Below, piece by piece: positions 1-10,655 of a DNA stretch of 45,696 nucleotides. The notes beneath the pieces are model-generated. The model saw only the letters and a program-made list of their open reading frames with translations, was not told the DNA's origin and did not search any database. Location: assembly GCA_025201765.1 (NCBI GenBank), contig MU623544.1:1-45696 (forward strand). The letters are read 5' to 3'. Within the stretch, counting starts at the first letter, position 1. Each line of letters begins with the position of its first letter. The stretch is from Daldinia sp. FL1419. Taxonomy: Eukaryota > Ascomycota > Sordariomycetes > Xylariales > Hypoxylaceae. The position numbers and the translations under genes are program-made.

Positions 1-90
<90 letters not shown>

Positions 91-91
91 T
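1..91. repeat. (ATT)n microsatellite, LINE tail
   Basis: About thirty uninterrupted ATT trinucleotides open the window and run directly into the terminal sequence of a minus-strand LINE copy. Other copies of the family end in short (AAT)n, (TTTA)n or (AAAT)n runs, so this is read as the 3' tail of the LINE expanded by slippage. The left edge lies outside the window, so its full length and the LINE's flanking target duplication cannot be seen. Confidence 0.9.
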
Positions 92-223
92 ATTACTACT
101 CCAATTTACCTAGAATATATTATAGGTATCTAATCCATCTTTTGGTATTTGTTCTGGGTAAGAACCATGTTCTAGAAAAAACCTACTTACTATTTATTTA
201 ATTAAATTATATTATTATAATTT

Positions 224-236
224 TAATTTTATTTTA
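224..236. repeat. Left target-site duplication of LINE copy L2
   Basis: TAATTTTATTTTA is found here and again at 2770-2782. The uninterrupted relative at 5091-5105 carries it once, so it is the duplication made when L2 inserted. A 13-bp duplication fits target-primed reverse transcription. Confidence 0.8.
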
Positions 237-1192
237 GACCGAGCATAACAAGAACAGTTATCAGACACTATTGACAATTTCCCTAAGAAGCTTCTCAAAG
301 CCATAAAAACCCTAGAAAAGCTGTAGCAAAGCTTTAGCAATTGATTCCCGGAATTGCGCCAGAATGGCGTAACCATACCTTTTGTGGAATTCCCCATCTT
401 CAATAAGTAAATGATTTTTATAATATATAATTACATTAAGATTATAATTTTAATATAATATAATATTAAAATATTATATTAAATCTAAAATATTATAATA
501 ATTTCTAATAAAAGGATTGAAATATTTAAAAAAGGTTAATAATAAAATAAAATTAAAAAAATAATAAAATATTTATAAATATATAAGTTTTCTTTTATTT
601 AATATAATATATATATAAAAATAAAATAGGTTTTTTAAAATAATATTAAATTATAAATATAATAATATTATATTGCAATATTATAAAATATAAATAAAAT
701 ATATAAAAAAGATTAAAATTAATTAAAAAAATTACAAATTAATAATACTATTTTAAACCATTTTAAAAAATAAGAGCAACATTAATCGGGCAATAGGGGG
801 CATGATATTTGGGCAATAACCATAAAAGAAGTGGGGTCCCCAAGGGATAGATATTTTTCAGTATATATATCCTGGTATTTTTTTATATTTCCTTAGGATT
901 TTAATTCTTTAAAAAAAATATTTAATTTATTAATTATAAAATTTATATACCTTTATATTGAATAGGAGCTCCGATAGTTCTTGTAGGATATGCTTTATAC
1001 TTTAATTAATCCATAGCAATTAAAGGTTGTATAAGCTCAAGGACGCAAGGTGACTATATCCCAATGGAAGTATTAAAATAATTAAATAAATAAATTATTA
1101 TATATGATTATTTTGTAATAATAGTATGTATAATGAAGTTATAGGTTTAAAAGAATATATATTATTCATATAAAATTATATGGAAATGATCT

Positions 1193-1293
1193 TATTGGGG
1201 GGTAAAAATGATATTATATTTCTTAGAATATTCTGGCCTTAGGGCCTGAAATAGAAACCCTTTTATAAGCAAATGTTTAATTAACTTCCAATA
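1193..1293 (-). repeat. TRIM LTR, left (3' LTR of the minus-strand element)
   Basis: This is 101 bp and aligns without gaps to 1916-2016. Its outer end reads TATTGG, probably TGTTGG before a G-to-A change, and its inner end CCAATA, probably CTAACA, giving the usual short inverted ends. It is more mutated than the right copy. Confidence 0.75.
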
Positions 1294-1865
1294 TATAATT
1301 AAATTCTTTAAATAATTATTTTAAAAATAAATTAATTATATTAAAAATGAGGCTATTGTAACTTATTTTATTATTATTTCAATTATAATTATTGCAGTTC
1401 TATCATTCTATCATTCACTCCATCAATTTCTGCATCTCGCAGATACAATACAAATCAATTTCTTTCCATAGAAGAACCACCACTTTTATCCTCTACCATA
1501 TTTCTATACAATTCCAAACATAATCCCAACAATCCTATTCCCACATTATAATATACTTTCTATCTATTTAAATAATTATCCTTAACCATTACTTATACTA
1601 TTATTTATATTATACACTACCAAAACGTTACACAAATATACTTATAATTAAACTATAATAATAAAACTGCAAAATTAATATTTTTTATATATTTAAAATA
1701 ATATAAAAATTAATTCAAATTATTAATATATTATTTCAAATTATATAAATAATAGATTTTAATAAAAAAAAAAGTGAATAAAAATATTCAACTATATTAG
1801 GCAAAAGATCATCATAATTCATTAAAAATTAAATTCTATTATTAAAAGAATTATTAAGTTCAAAT

Positions 1866-1912
1866 AGCTGCAATGGGAAACTGCGCAGGTTCGAATCCTA
1901 CAACTCTCACCA
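1866..1912 (-). other. tRNA-like primer-binding region of the TRIM
   Basis: Read on the plus strand this ends like a mature tRNA: a T arm with loop TTCGAAT between GCAGG and CCTAC (one mismatch, explained by a G-to-A change), then seven acceptor bases, a discriminator base and CCA at 1910-1912. On the minus strand it begins with TGG three bases inside the right LTR, where a primer-binding site belongs. Similarity runs past the usual 10-18 nt, over the T arm and possibly into a variable arm. The GCGCAGGTTCGAATCC core resembles fungal serine tRNAs from general knowledge; the isotype is a guess. No complete tRNA gene is present. Confidence 0.65.
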
Positions 1913-1915
1913 AAA

Positions 1916-2016
1916 TATTGGGGGGTAAAAATGATGTTGTATTTCTTAGAATATTCTGGCCTTAGGGCCTGAGGTAAAAACCCTTTTATAAGCAAATGCT
2001 TAATCAGCCTCTAACA
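1916..2016 (-). repeat. TRIM LTR, right (5' LTR of the minus-strand element)
   Basis: This is the 101-bp partner of 1193-1293. On the minus strand it reads TGTTAGAGG at its start and contains TATAAAAGGG about 30 bp in, a plausible TATA element for the retroelement promoter. It ends in a C run followed by AATA. Confidence 0.75.
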
Positions 2017-2769
2017 ATCTCTAAAGAACTATCTATAATTTAAATTGATCAGGTAGGAAAGCAGTTCTTAAAGGCCTATATATATTTAAATAAATATGTA
2101 TAAACCTTATAAGGGTTTATTAAGGTTTTATTGTATATTAAATTGAAAAGGTTTATTTTTGGTATAAAAGATTATTATTAAAATTATATTTAAAGGTACG
2201 TACCTATGGTGCGCCTCATGAATTATATGGCTATTGCCCAAATATCACGCCCCCTACTGCCCGACTAGTGTTACTCAAAAATAAATATAATATTATAATA
2301 TTAAAAAAAAGAATTATAAAAATAAAAATAAATAATAACTTTTTACAAAATATAAAATCATTCACATATATTTATACTTTATATAAATTATATATATTTT
2401 AACCTTTTTCCAAAATAATTTCTTTATAATATAACAACATTTTTATTATTTATTAAAAAAAATAATAAAACTATTTTAAATCTTATTATTATTCTATACC
2501 CAAACCACCACCATATTACTTCATAAAGTTTAGATATTATAATATATTAAATATTCTTTTATATTAAAATTTAATTATTTTTATTAAAAAATAAATTTTA
2601 ATTAAAATATAAAATAAAATCAAAATTATAATAATATAATTTAATTAAATAAATAATAAGTAAATTTTCTCTGGAATACAGTTCCTACCCAGAACAAATA
2701 TTAAAAGATAGACCAAATACCTGTAATATATTTTAGGTAAATTGGAATAGTAATAAATAAATAAATAAA

Positions 2770-2782
2770 TAATTTTATTTTA
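2770..2782. repeat. Right target-site duplication of LINE copy L2
   Basis: This is the second copy of TAATTTTATTTTA (first at 224-236), directly after the L2 tail. The interrupted L1 sequence resumes here. Confidence 0.8.
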
Positions 2783-3340
2783 TATTTTTATTAAAATTTA
2801 TTTTTTAATAAAAATAATTAATCCTTAATATAAAAAAATATTTAATATATTATAATATTTAAATTTTATAAAATAGTATAATAATGATTCAAATATAAGG
2901 TAATAATAAGATTTAAAATGATTTTATTATTATTTTTAATAAATAATAAAAATATTATTACATTATAAAAAAATTATTCTAGAAGAGGGTTGAAATATAT
3001 ATAATTTATATAAAATATAAATATATATAAATAATTTCATATTTTTATAAAAAACCATTATTTATTCTTATTTTTATAATTTCTTTTTTAATATTATAAT
3101 ATCATATTTATTTTTCAAAATGGTTCAAAATAGTATTATTAACTTATAACCCTTCCCAATTAACCTTAATCCTTTTTATATGCTTTACTTATACTTTATA
3201 ATATTACAATATAATATTATTATACCTATTACATTTACAATCCAATATTACCTCAAAAAACCCACTTTACTTATATATGTGCACTGCATCAAACAAAAGA
3301 AAACTTGCATATTTATAGGTATTCCATTACCTCTCCAATT

Positions 3341-3914
3341 ATTAAATATTATTATAATTAATATTTTATTTAGTAATATAAATTTTTATATTATAAAATT
3401 AAATATATTAAAAAAATTTTTAATTAAAGATATGGATTATTTAAAAAATTATTTTAATAATATTATTAATTAATTCATATATAAAAATTATATAATAATC
3501 AATATTGCAGATAAATAGAAACATCTTTAATTTCATTTAAATGATATTATTTACATTATAAAAATAAAATTATAATATTTATATATTTATTTTAATTATT
3601 TTATAATCTTTTAAATAAAATTAATTATAATATTAATATAAATAATATTAAAAGAATTAGTAAATTTTATTATTATTATTAAATTAAAAATGAAATTTTA
3701 TAAAGATTTAAATTTATATTAAAAGACCTTAATATAAATTTCAATTATAAATTAATTATTAATATTATATATATAAAAGAATAATTAATCTTATATGTAA
3801 TTAATATTATTATTAATTTTTAAATAATATAATTTATAAAGGATATTATAATTAAAAAGATATAAAAAATATTAAAAGAATATTGGATTAATATTTATCT
3901 TAATCTTTTAAATA
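3341..3914. other. AT-rich spacer, nothing recognised
   Basis: These ~570 bp lie between the 5' end of LINE L1 and hAT-like copy B. No similarity to the other repeats in the window was noticed and there is no open frame of note. Confidence 0.6.
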
Positions 3915-3922
3915 TTATTTTT

Positions 3923-4838
3923 GAGCAACACTAGTCGGGCAATAAAGGGCGTGATATTTGGGCAATAGCCACAAAAGAAGTGGGGTCCCCAAGGGGTACG
4001 TACTTTTCAATATATACTTCCTAATATTTTTTTGTACCTCCTTAGGATTTTATTTCTTTAAAGAAAATAAATAGGAGTTTTAATAGCTCCTACAGGATAT
4101 ACCCTACACTTCAACTAACCTATAATAATCAAAAACTATGTAAACTCGAAGATATAAGGTAACTATATCCTAATAAAAATATTAAAACAATCAAATAAAT
4201 GAACTACTATATATGATTACTTTGCAATGGTAGCGCATACAATAAGGTTATAAGTTTAAAAGAATGTATATTATTCATATAAAACTATATGGAAATAATT
4301 TCTAAAAAACTATCTATAATTTGAATTGATCAGGTAGGAAAGCAACTCTTAAGGGCTTATATTGAATAGGAGCTCTAATAACTTTTGCAAGATATGCCTT
4401 ATACTTCAATTAACCCATAGTAACCAAAGGCTGTATGAGCTTGAGGATACAAGATGACTATATCCTGATGGAGGTATTGAAACAATTAGATAAATAAATT
4501 ATTATATGTAATTATTTTGCAATAATAGTGCGTACAATAAGATTATAGGCCTAAAAGAATGTATATTATTCATATAAAGCTATATGGAAACAATTTCTAA
4601 AGAACTATCTATGACTTGAACTAATTAGGCAGGAAAGTAGCTCTTAAAGGCTTATTAAGGTCCTTTAAAATAGTTTCTATTATATATTCTTACTGCATAT
4701 TAAATTAAAAAGGTTCACTTTTGGTACAAAAGATTATTATTAAAATTGTATATAAAGGTATGTACTTATGGTGCGCCTCATAAATTATGTAGTTATTGCC
4801 TGAATATCATGCCCCCTACTGCCCGACTAGTATTGCTC
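3923..4838. mobile_element. hAT-like non-autonomous transposon, copy B
   Basis: The ends are GAGCAACACTAGTCGGGC and its complement (...CCCGACTAGTATTGCTC). The 8-bp duplication TTATTTTT is present at 3915-3922 and 4839-4846. At 916 bp it is shorter than copies C and E. It holds two partial modules, one starting near 4071 and one near 4366, each with the GGAGCT-type hairpin followed by the GGATATA-type hairpin. No transposase. It is less mutated than copy C, which suggests a younger insertion or patchy RIP. Confidence 0.88.
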
Positions 4839-4916
4839 TTATTTTTTATAATATAAAATAAATTTTAAGATTTGAATTTAAAAATATTATAATTATAAAT
4901 AATTATTAAAATAATT

Positions 4917-4928
4917 AATAATATAATT
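4917..4928. repeat. Target-site duplication at the 3' end of LINE copy L3
   Basis: AATAATATAATT occurs here beside the LINE tail and again at 10644-10655, where similarity with the second long LINE copy stops. The sequence is simple, so chance agreement cannot be excluded, but both copies sit exactly at the expected edges. Confidence 0.65.
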
Positions 4929-5809
4929 TATTTATTTATTTATTTATTACTACCCTAATTTACTTAGAATATATTATAGGTATCCAATCCATCTCTTAGT
5001 ATTTATTCTAGGTAGGAATTGTGTTCTGGAGAAAACCTACCCACTGCCTATTCAAATAAGTTATATTATTATTATAGTTTTAATTTTATTTTATATTTTT
5101 ATTAAAATTTACCCTTTAATAAAAATAATTAAATCTTAATATAAAAAAATATTTTATATATTATAATATTAATTATATAAAATAATATAATAATAATTTA
5201 TATATAAGGTAATAATAAAATTTAAAATAATTTTATTATTTTTTTTAATAAATAATAAAAATATTATTATATTGCAAAAAGGTTATTCTAGGGGAAGGCC
5301 AAGATATATATAATTTATATAAAATATAAATATATATAAATAATTTTATATCTCTATAAAAAACCATTATACATTTTTATTTTTATAATTTTTTTTTTAA
5401 TATCATAATATTATATTTATTTTTTAAAATAATTTAAAATAATATTATTAATCTATAATTCTTCCCAATTAACCTCAATCTTCTTTATATATTTTATTTA
5501 TATTTTATAATATTATAATATAATACTATTATACCTATCACATTCACAATCTAATATTACCTTAAAAAACTTATTTTATTTTTATATATATATTATATTA
5601 AATAAAAAAAAATTTATATATTTATAGGTACTCTATTATTTTTCCAATATTATCCCATTATTAATCCTTTTTAAATATTTTAATCCCCTTATAAAAAATT
5701 ATTATAATATTTTAAATTTAATATATTATTTTAATATCATATTATATTAAAATTATAACCCTAATACAGTTATATATTATAAAGATAATTTACTTATTAA
5801 AAATAAAGA

Positions 5810-8800
5810 ATCATACAAAAAATATAACTATACCTTTCCAATACAATTTTAAAAATCAATTATTAAAACTTTATTACAATTTTTTTAAAATTTTTAAACC
5901 TTTAAAAAATTTATTAAAAAATTATTAATAATATTTAACAATTATTCTTATTATATTTAATCCCTTATTCATTAAATCTATAACTCTTATATATTTTAAT
6001 AATTTTAAAAAGATTATTTATTTTAATATTATTAATACCATAATTATTCCATAATATAACCCTATTCTATATTTATTCTACCAATATTTATTAATTACAA
6101 TATAAAATTTATAAAAGAATTAATTTTAAAAAAAAATATATATATATTACCTTATCCTTAATAATCTATATTATCTTTATATATTATTATTATAACAATC
6201 TTTTACTTAAAAAATTTAATTAACATTAAATATTTTACTATTTCCCAATAATAATTTATTATAAATCCTTAATAATTTCCTAATATATTTAAATTTAAGC
6301 CTTAATAAATATAACCTTTTATTTAAAAATATACTTACCTTTATATAAAATTCCCTAATATATATAACTAAAGAAAATAAAGAGGAGGACAAAGAGGCAG
6401 ATGCAGAAAAGGACAATTTTAACAAATATAGTTCAGAATAAATGCAAAATAATCTTAGGTAAATATAATTTTTTTAAAGGACCCCATTAATATATTATTA
6501 TTTATATTCTTTTATTTAATTATAAATTTTTTTTATTTAATTTGAAATTTTTGGAAATATTTGTATTAAATAAATTATAATATTATTTTATATATAAATA
6601 ATTAAATTTATTTAAAGAATTAATAGATTATTAATAAGATTTTATTAAGATCAAATAATATTTTTTTATAATTTATATTAATTAAGAAAATTTTTGGGAT
6701 TAAATTCTATTTAAAATGGACCTATACTAAAATATATTTAAAATATTTAAGAATTATATGCTATATTATTTTTCTTTTACTATATTTACATTTAAAAATA
6801 TTTATTTTAGGAATTTTTTTATTAAATAAAAAAATTTTCAATCTTATTTTCTTAATATATATTTGTAATAACATTAATGTTTTATATTTTTATAAATTAA
6901 AATATTAATTATTAATCTTTATATTAGGGAATAATAATTAAATTATAAGCAACACTAATCGGGCAGTAGGGGGCATGATATTCGGGCAATAACCATAAAA
7001 GAAGTGGGGTCCCCAAGGGGTACATACTTTTCAGTATATACTTCTTAATATTTTTTTGTACCTCTTTGGGATTTTAATTCTTTAAAGAAAATATTTAATT
7101 TATTATAGAATTTATATACCTTTATATATTAAATAAGAGTTCTGATAGCTTTTATAGGATATACCCTATACTTTAATTAATCTATAGTAATCAAAAGTTG
7201 TATGAATTTAAGGATATAAGGTAATTATATTTTAATGGAAGTATTGAAATAATTAGATAAATAAATTATTATATATAATTATTTTATAATAATAATGTGT
7301 ATAAAAAGGTTATAAGTTTAAAAAAATATATATTATTTATATAAAATTATATAAAAATAATTTTTGAAAAATTATTTATAATTTGTATTAATTAAATAAG
7401 AAAAGCAATTATTAAAACCTATATATATCCAAATAAATGTGTATAAACCTTATAGGGGTTTATTAGGGGGTCTTCCGGAATAATTTTTATTATATATTCC
7501 TACTATATATTCCTATTATATATCCTTATTGCGTATTATAACTATATATTCATATTATATTGGTTCAATATATTGTACAATTAGTAAACAAGAGTTTTAA
7601 TAACTCTTGCAGGATATGTCCTGTATTTTAATTAACTTATAACAAATTAGAAATTGTATAAGCTAAAGGATATAAGATATTTATATCTTGAGAAGGGGTA
7701 TAAGTTGATTAGATAAAAGAATAGATATAAGTAATTATTTGTTAATGGTAATATATATAATAAGGTTATAAACCCAAAAATGTATATTATTCATATAAAA
7801 TTCTATAGAGATGATCTTTAAAGAATTATGTAATATTTAAACTAATCAGGTAAGAAAATAATTTCTAAAGCTTTATTTATATTTAAAAGAATGTATATAA
7901 ATCTTAAAAGGGGAAATTAATAAAATCCTTTAAAATAATTCTTATTATATAATCACTTTATCCCAATTCAATATAAATAATAAAAATTTTATTAAATAAT
8001 ATATTAAAATTGAAAAAGAAAGATTCATTTTTGGTATAAAAGGTTATTATTAAAATTATATATAAAAATACGTACTTATGATACACCTCATAAATTATAT
8101 GACTATTACCCGAATATTACGCCCCCTACTGCCCGACTAATATTGCTCTAAATTATTAGTATAATAATATCCTTCCTATATTATTCTTATTTTTTTATTT
8201 AATAATTTAAAAAGGTTTTTTTAAAATATTAACATCTTTTTTATTTAATATTTCAATTAATTTTAATTTTTATAATATATATATTTAATATTTAAATAAT
8301 AGTAGGAAAACCCTACTATCTCCTAGACTTTTAAAATTTTACCTATTCTTAAATTTTTTACCTTATTTTTTAAATTTTAAAATTAAAACCTTTATTATTT
8401 ATATAAAATTTAATTATTATTATTATTATATTTAAATAAAAATATATTGGGGGATAATCCAACTTTATTTCCAATTATAATATTTTTATTACCTTATATA
8501 CATTACTAATTTCTTATAAATAAGTTAATTAAATAATACTTAATTTTTTAATAATATTTTTTATTTTATAATTTTAATTTAAAATATATCATATTATTAT
8601 TTTATATATTATTATATTTTATATTATTTTTATATAAATTTCTTTTATTTAAACTATACTATAATCCCATATTAATATTATTAATTTGAAAAGGACGTAC
8701 CATTATTTTTCCATTTTTATTTTAATTACTTTTAAGTGTTTATTTTATTTAAATTTCTTATTTAATTATATTCTAAAGAATCTGGTACTTTCCTTAGGCT

Positions 8801-10643
8801 TAATAATTATATTATTTAATTTAATCTCTATAATTAATATTTAATAAACCTTTATAAAATATATAAGTTTATTTTTTTATATTATAAAAATTATATTATA
8901 TTTCTATATCCAATCTAAGTACATTTTATATATTTATTTTAACCTAATACAATTTTTAATTATAAAATATCCTATTATTAATATATTTATATTATTTGTA
9001 AAACCAATAATTAGGATACCTTTTTGATCTAATTTTTCATATAAGGTAATTATATAAATAATAAATAGGATAAATAATAATAAAGAACCTTGTGGAATAT
9101 CTGCAGTAAAGGAACAGGCCTCACCTTTTTCACTATTAAGGATTAATTGTACTTTTCATTTTTCCATAAAGTTGTTAATCCAATTTATTATCCATATTAG
9201 GTACCCTTTTTAATATAATGTATATGTAAACCTTTGTAGTATAATATTATTAAAAATACTTAAAATATTGAGCTGTAAGAACGATATTGTAGTACTGATA
9301 CATTATATAATATATATAACCTTTATTATTATCCTAATAGTTATTTTTGTAAATCTAGTTAATTTATTTTTTATTTAATTTTTTAGGAATAATTGGTATT
9401 ATTCTACCATTTTTACAATATAATTTACCATTATTTTTTTAATTACTTTACCTATAATTTTTAAAAGGGATATTAATTTATAAGTACTTAGGAGGTTTTT
9501 TTCTTTTTTAAATTTTTTAGGCTTTAATAATACTATTATTATAACTTTATAAAATGTTTTTAGGTAATATTTAAATATAAAATTTTGTATTATAATTATG
9601 ATAAATATTTTGAATAATTATTTTCTATATGCTTTAAAAAACCCCATTAATAATAAATCTTTATTGGCAACTTTCCACGGTTTGATTGTTTTTAGAATTA
9701 TTTTTATTTCTTTTGGTTTTATTCTTTTAAATATATTAAATTTATTTTCTTAGGGTTTTTCTGGTTATGTGGTGGGGTTGGGGATGTTAGATAAGTTAGT
9801 TACGGGGTTTGGGAAAAATCTCTCCCCTAATACCATACTTTTCTCCTCTTTGCTTATAGCCCACGGTTCTTTGTCGGGTCGACGGCGCAGCGCCGGAAGG
9901 CTTGCCAACTACGTAATCTAACCTATCTTTCTATCTTCCATAAGATTTTATTATCTTTTAAAACTTTTATTAAGGCCAATTTCCAATTATTTCTTTTGGC
10001 TTTGTTTATGGCTTTTTTCAATATTGCCTGAACCTTGCCGAGGACTTCCCAATATTTCTGCGTTCTTTAATTTATCCATTATTTACGTATTTCCTTTACT
10101 TTTTTATAAAATATTTCAATTTTATTATTTTATTATAATATTAATTATGTTATAGGCCGGGTGCAGCATAGGACCGCAGCTAAAATAATCCTTTTTAATT
10201 TTTTAATAAAGTATTTTATATATTTATTAAATTTTTCAAAATTACTTATTCTTTTTGGTATATTTATATTTTATGTTTCAGCTTTTGTAAATCCTTTATT
10301 TAAGTGCTTCTATGCCTAACCTTCTAACCTGGATTGGTTCTGGATTAGGTCCGGGTATAGTACAACAATATTAAGGTATTAAGTAATATAATCAAATCCT
10401 TCTTAATTAAAAGGCTTCGGTCTTAAGTATTTAAGTCTTTTATTTACCCACGCTAGGTCCAGTGTTAAATCTTTATGACCCTATATTTATTTAATTATCG
10501 TTCTTATTTTTGTAATAAATTTAAAATTTTATTAAATTGCTAACTCAAGGACCTTAAAAGCATATTGGGATATCTTTTCCTCTTTATCCTATAGGGGATG
10601 ATGTGCGTTGAAGTCTCCTACTACCACATTCATGCCATAAGGG
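5810..10643 (-). pseudogene. LINE ORF2 remnant (APE endonuclease - reverse transcriptase)
   Basis: This was the replication protein of the LINE: nick the target, then copy the RNA at the nick. Translated on the minus strand it shows, from the N-terminal side, the endonuclease motif GDFNAHHP (10595-10618), an intact linker around DKEPWAISKEEK (about 9850), the reverse-transcriptase motif PQGS (9084-9095), then FTNNIN at about 8985-9002 where FADDIN is expected. GCA-GAC-GAT has become ACA-AAT-AAT, which removes the catalytic aspartates. Downstream are a degenerate SARFLG-like block (near 8780), a YPPIYFYLN block (8430-8465) typical of fungal Tad1/I-type proteins, and a C-terminal FPELRRKG-like region near 5830. 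Many stops replace Q, R or W codons. The N terminus is missing and a hAT-like element splits the frame. It is certainly inactive. Placement in the Tad1-like group is from motif style only. Confidence 0.88.
6947..8148. mobile_element. hAT-like non-autonomous transposon, copy C
   Basis: The copy is 1,202 bp, exactly the length of copy E. Its inverted ends of ~50 bp begin (G)AGCAACACTAATCGGGC and close with CGACTAATATTGCTC. The 8-bp duplication TAAATTAT lies at 6939-6946 and 8149-8156; the uninterrupted site is visible in the second LINE at about 19692-19699. The interior holds two modules (from about 7133 and 7580), each with both hairpin motifs, and no coding region. It interrupts the LINE coding sequence, so it arrived after the LINE. 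Confidence 0.92.
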
Positions 10644-10655
10644 AATAATATAATT
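10644..10655. repeat. Target-site duplication at the 5' end of LINE copy L3
   Basis: This is the second copy of AATAATATAATT, matching 4917-4928, at the point where L3 and L4 diverge. It marks 10643 as the truncated 5' end. Confidence 0.65.

Larger units (their letters stand above)
1193..2016 (-). mobile_element. TRIM (miniature LTR retrotransposon)
   Basis: Two direct repeats of 101 bp (1193-1293 and 1916-2016) flank ~620 bp with no coding potential. The surrounding hAT-like sequence continues across it with the 4-bp duplication ATCT (1189-1192 and 2017-2020); uninterrupted relatives at 4290-4310 and 4590-4610 show one copy. A primer-binding site complementary to a tRNA 3' end sits next to the right repeat on the minus strand, giving the orientation. 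Size, LTR length and lack of genes fit the TRIM class, which depends on enzymes from other LTR elements. No polypurine tract could be picked out. Confidence 0.75.
774..2276. mobile_element. hAT-like non-autonomous transposon, copy A
   Basis: Terminal inverted repeats of about 50 bp begin GAGCAACATTAATCGGGC and end in the complementary form (...CCCGACTAGTGTTACTC). The 8-bp duplication AAAAATAA occurs at 766-773 and 2277-2284, and the empty site is seen in the sister LINE near 43689. The interior contains one copy of the modular repeat with the GGAGCT hairpin and no transposase. It is itself interrupted by a TRIM at 1193-2016; without that it is about 680 bp. The hAT assignment rests on the 8-bp duplication; the superfamily cannot be proven without transposase. 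Confidence 0.85.
237..2769 (+). mobile_element. LINE copy L2, 5'-truncated, inserted in L1
   Basis: This is a plus-strand fragment of the same LINE family, about 1.0 kb once the hAT-like insertion at 774-2276 is removed. It starts inside the end of the second open reading frame: positions 237-400 translate to a coding-like stretch with RIP stops at former glutamine codons, for example around LSDTIDNFPKKLL. The 3' untranslated region follows, ending in an (AAAT)n-like tail near 2745-2769. The duplicate copy at 43208-44188 covers the same segment except for ~60 bp at the 5' end. It is flanked by a 13-bp target duplication. Confidence 0.85.
92..3340 (-). mobile_element. LINE copy L1, 3' fragment, interrupted by L2
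   Basis: This is the 3' part of the LINE family in reverse orientation. The last ~130 bp (92-223) match 4950-5090 and 16500-16630. The rest resumes at 2783 and follows 5090-5640 and 16640-17100 until about 3340, where similarity stops, which is read as 5' truncation. Between 223 and 2783 a second LINE of the same family (L2) is inserted. No coding function survives; the region corresponds to the 3' untranslated part of the element. RIP-type change is heavy. The boundary at 3340 is good to within about 10 bp and the other end lies beyond the window. Confidence 0.8.
4929..10643 (-). mobile_element. LINE copy L3, long, 5'-truncated
   Basis: This is a minus-strand non-LTR retrotransposon of about 4.5 kb after removing hAT-like copy C. 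It reads from the (TTTA)n tail at the left, through a 3' untranslated region (to about 5800), to the second open reading frame up to 10643. The right end cuts through the endonuclease domain: the second long copy continues past this point and L3 does not. A 12-bp duplication at 4917-4928 and 10644-10655 supports a normal truncated retrotransposition. Mutation is uneven: about 9640-10340 is nearly unmutated, the rest is strongly RIP-like. Confidence 0.88.

Noticed and set aside
215..403. Minus-strand open frame of 62 codons
   Set aside because: It lies antisense to the end of the LINE ORF2. The same antisense frame recurs at 43113-43322 only because both are copies of that LINE segment.
1866..1912. 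Functional tRNA gene
   Set aside because: Only the 3' half is present, no D or anticodon arm precedes it, and its position next to the LTR explains it as a primer-binding region.
3180..3473. Plus-strand open frame of 97 codons
   Set aside because: It crosses the 5' border of LINE L1 into spacer, is very rich in Ile, Leu and Asn, and lies in an untranslated region.
6216..6425. Minus-strand open frame of 69 codons as an independent gene
   Set aside because: It is on the coding strand of LINE L3 and is a surviving piece of its ORF2, as the aligned segment at 19020-19190 shows.
8285..8310. Terminator-like hairpin TAGTAGG-N5-CCTACTA
   Set aside because: It sits inside the LINE coding remnant and is disrupted at the homologous position near 19845, so it is probably accidental.
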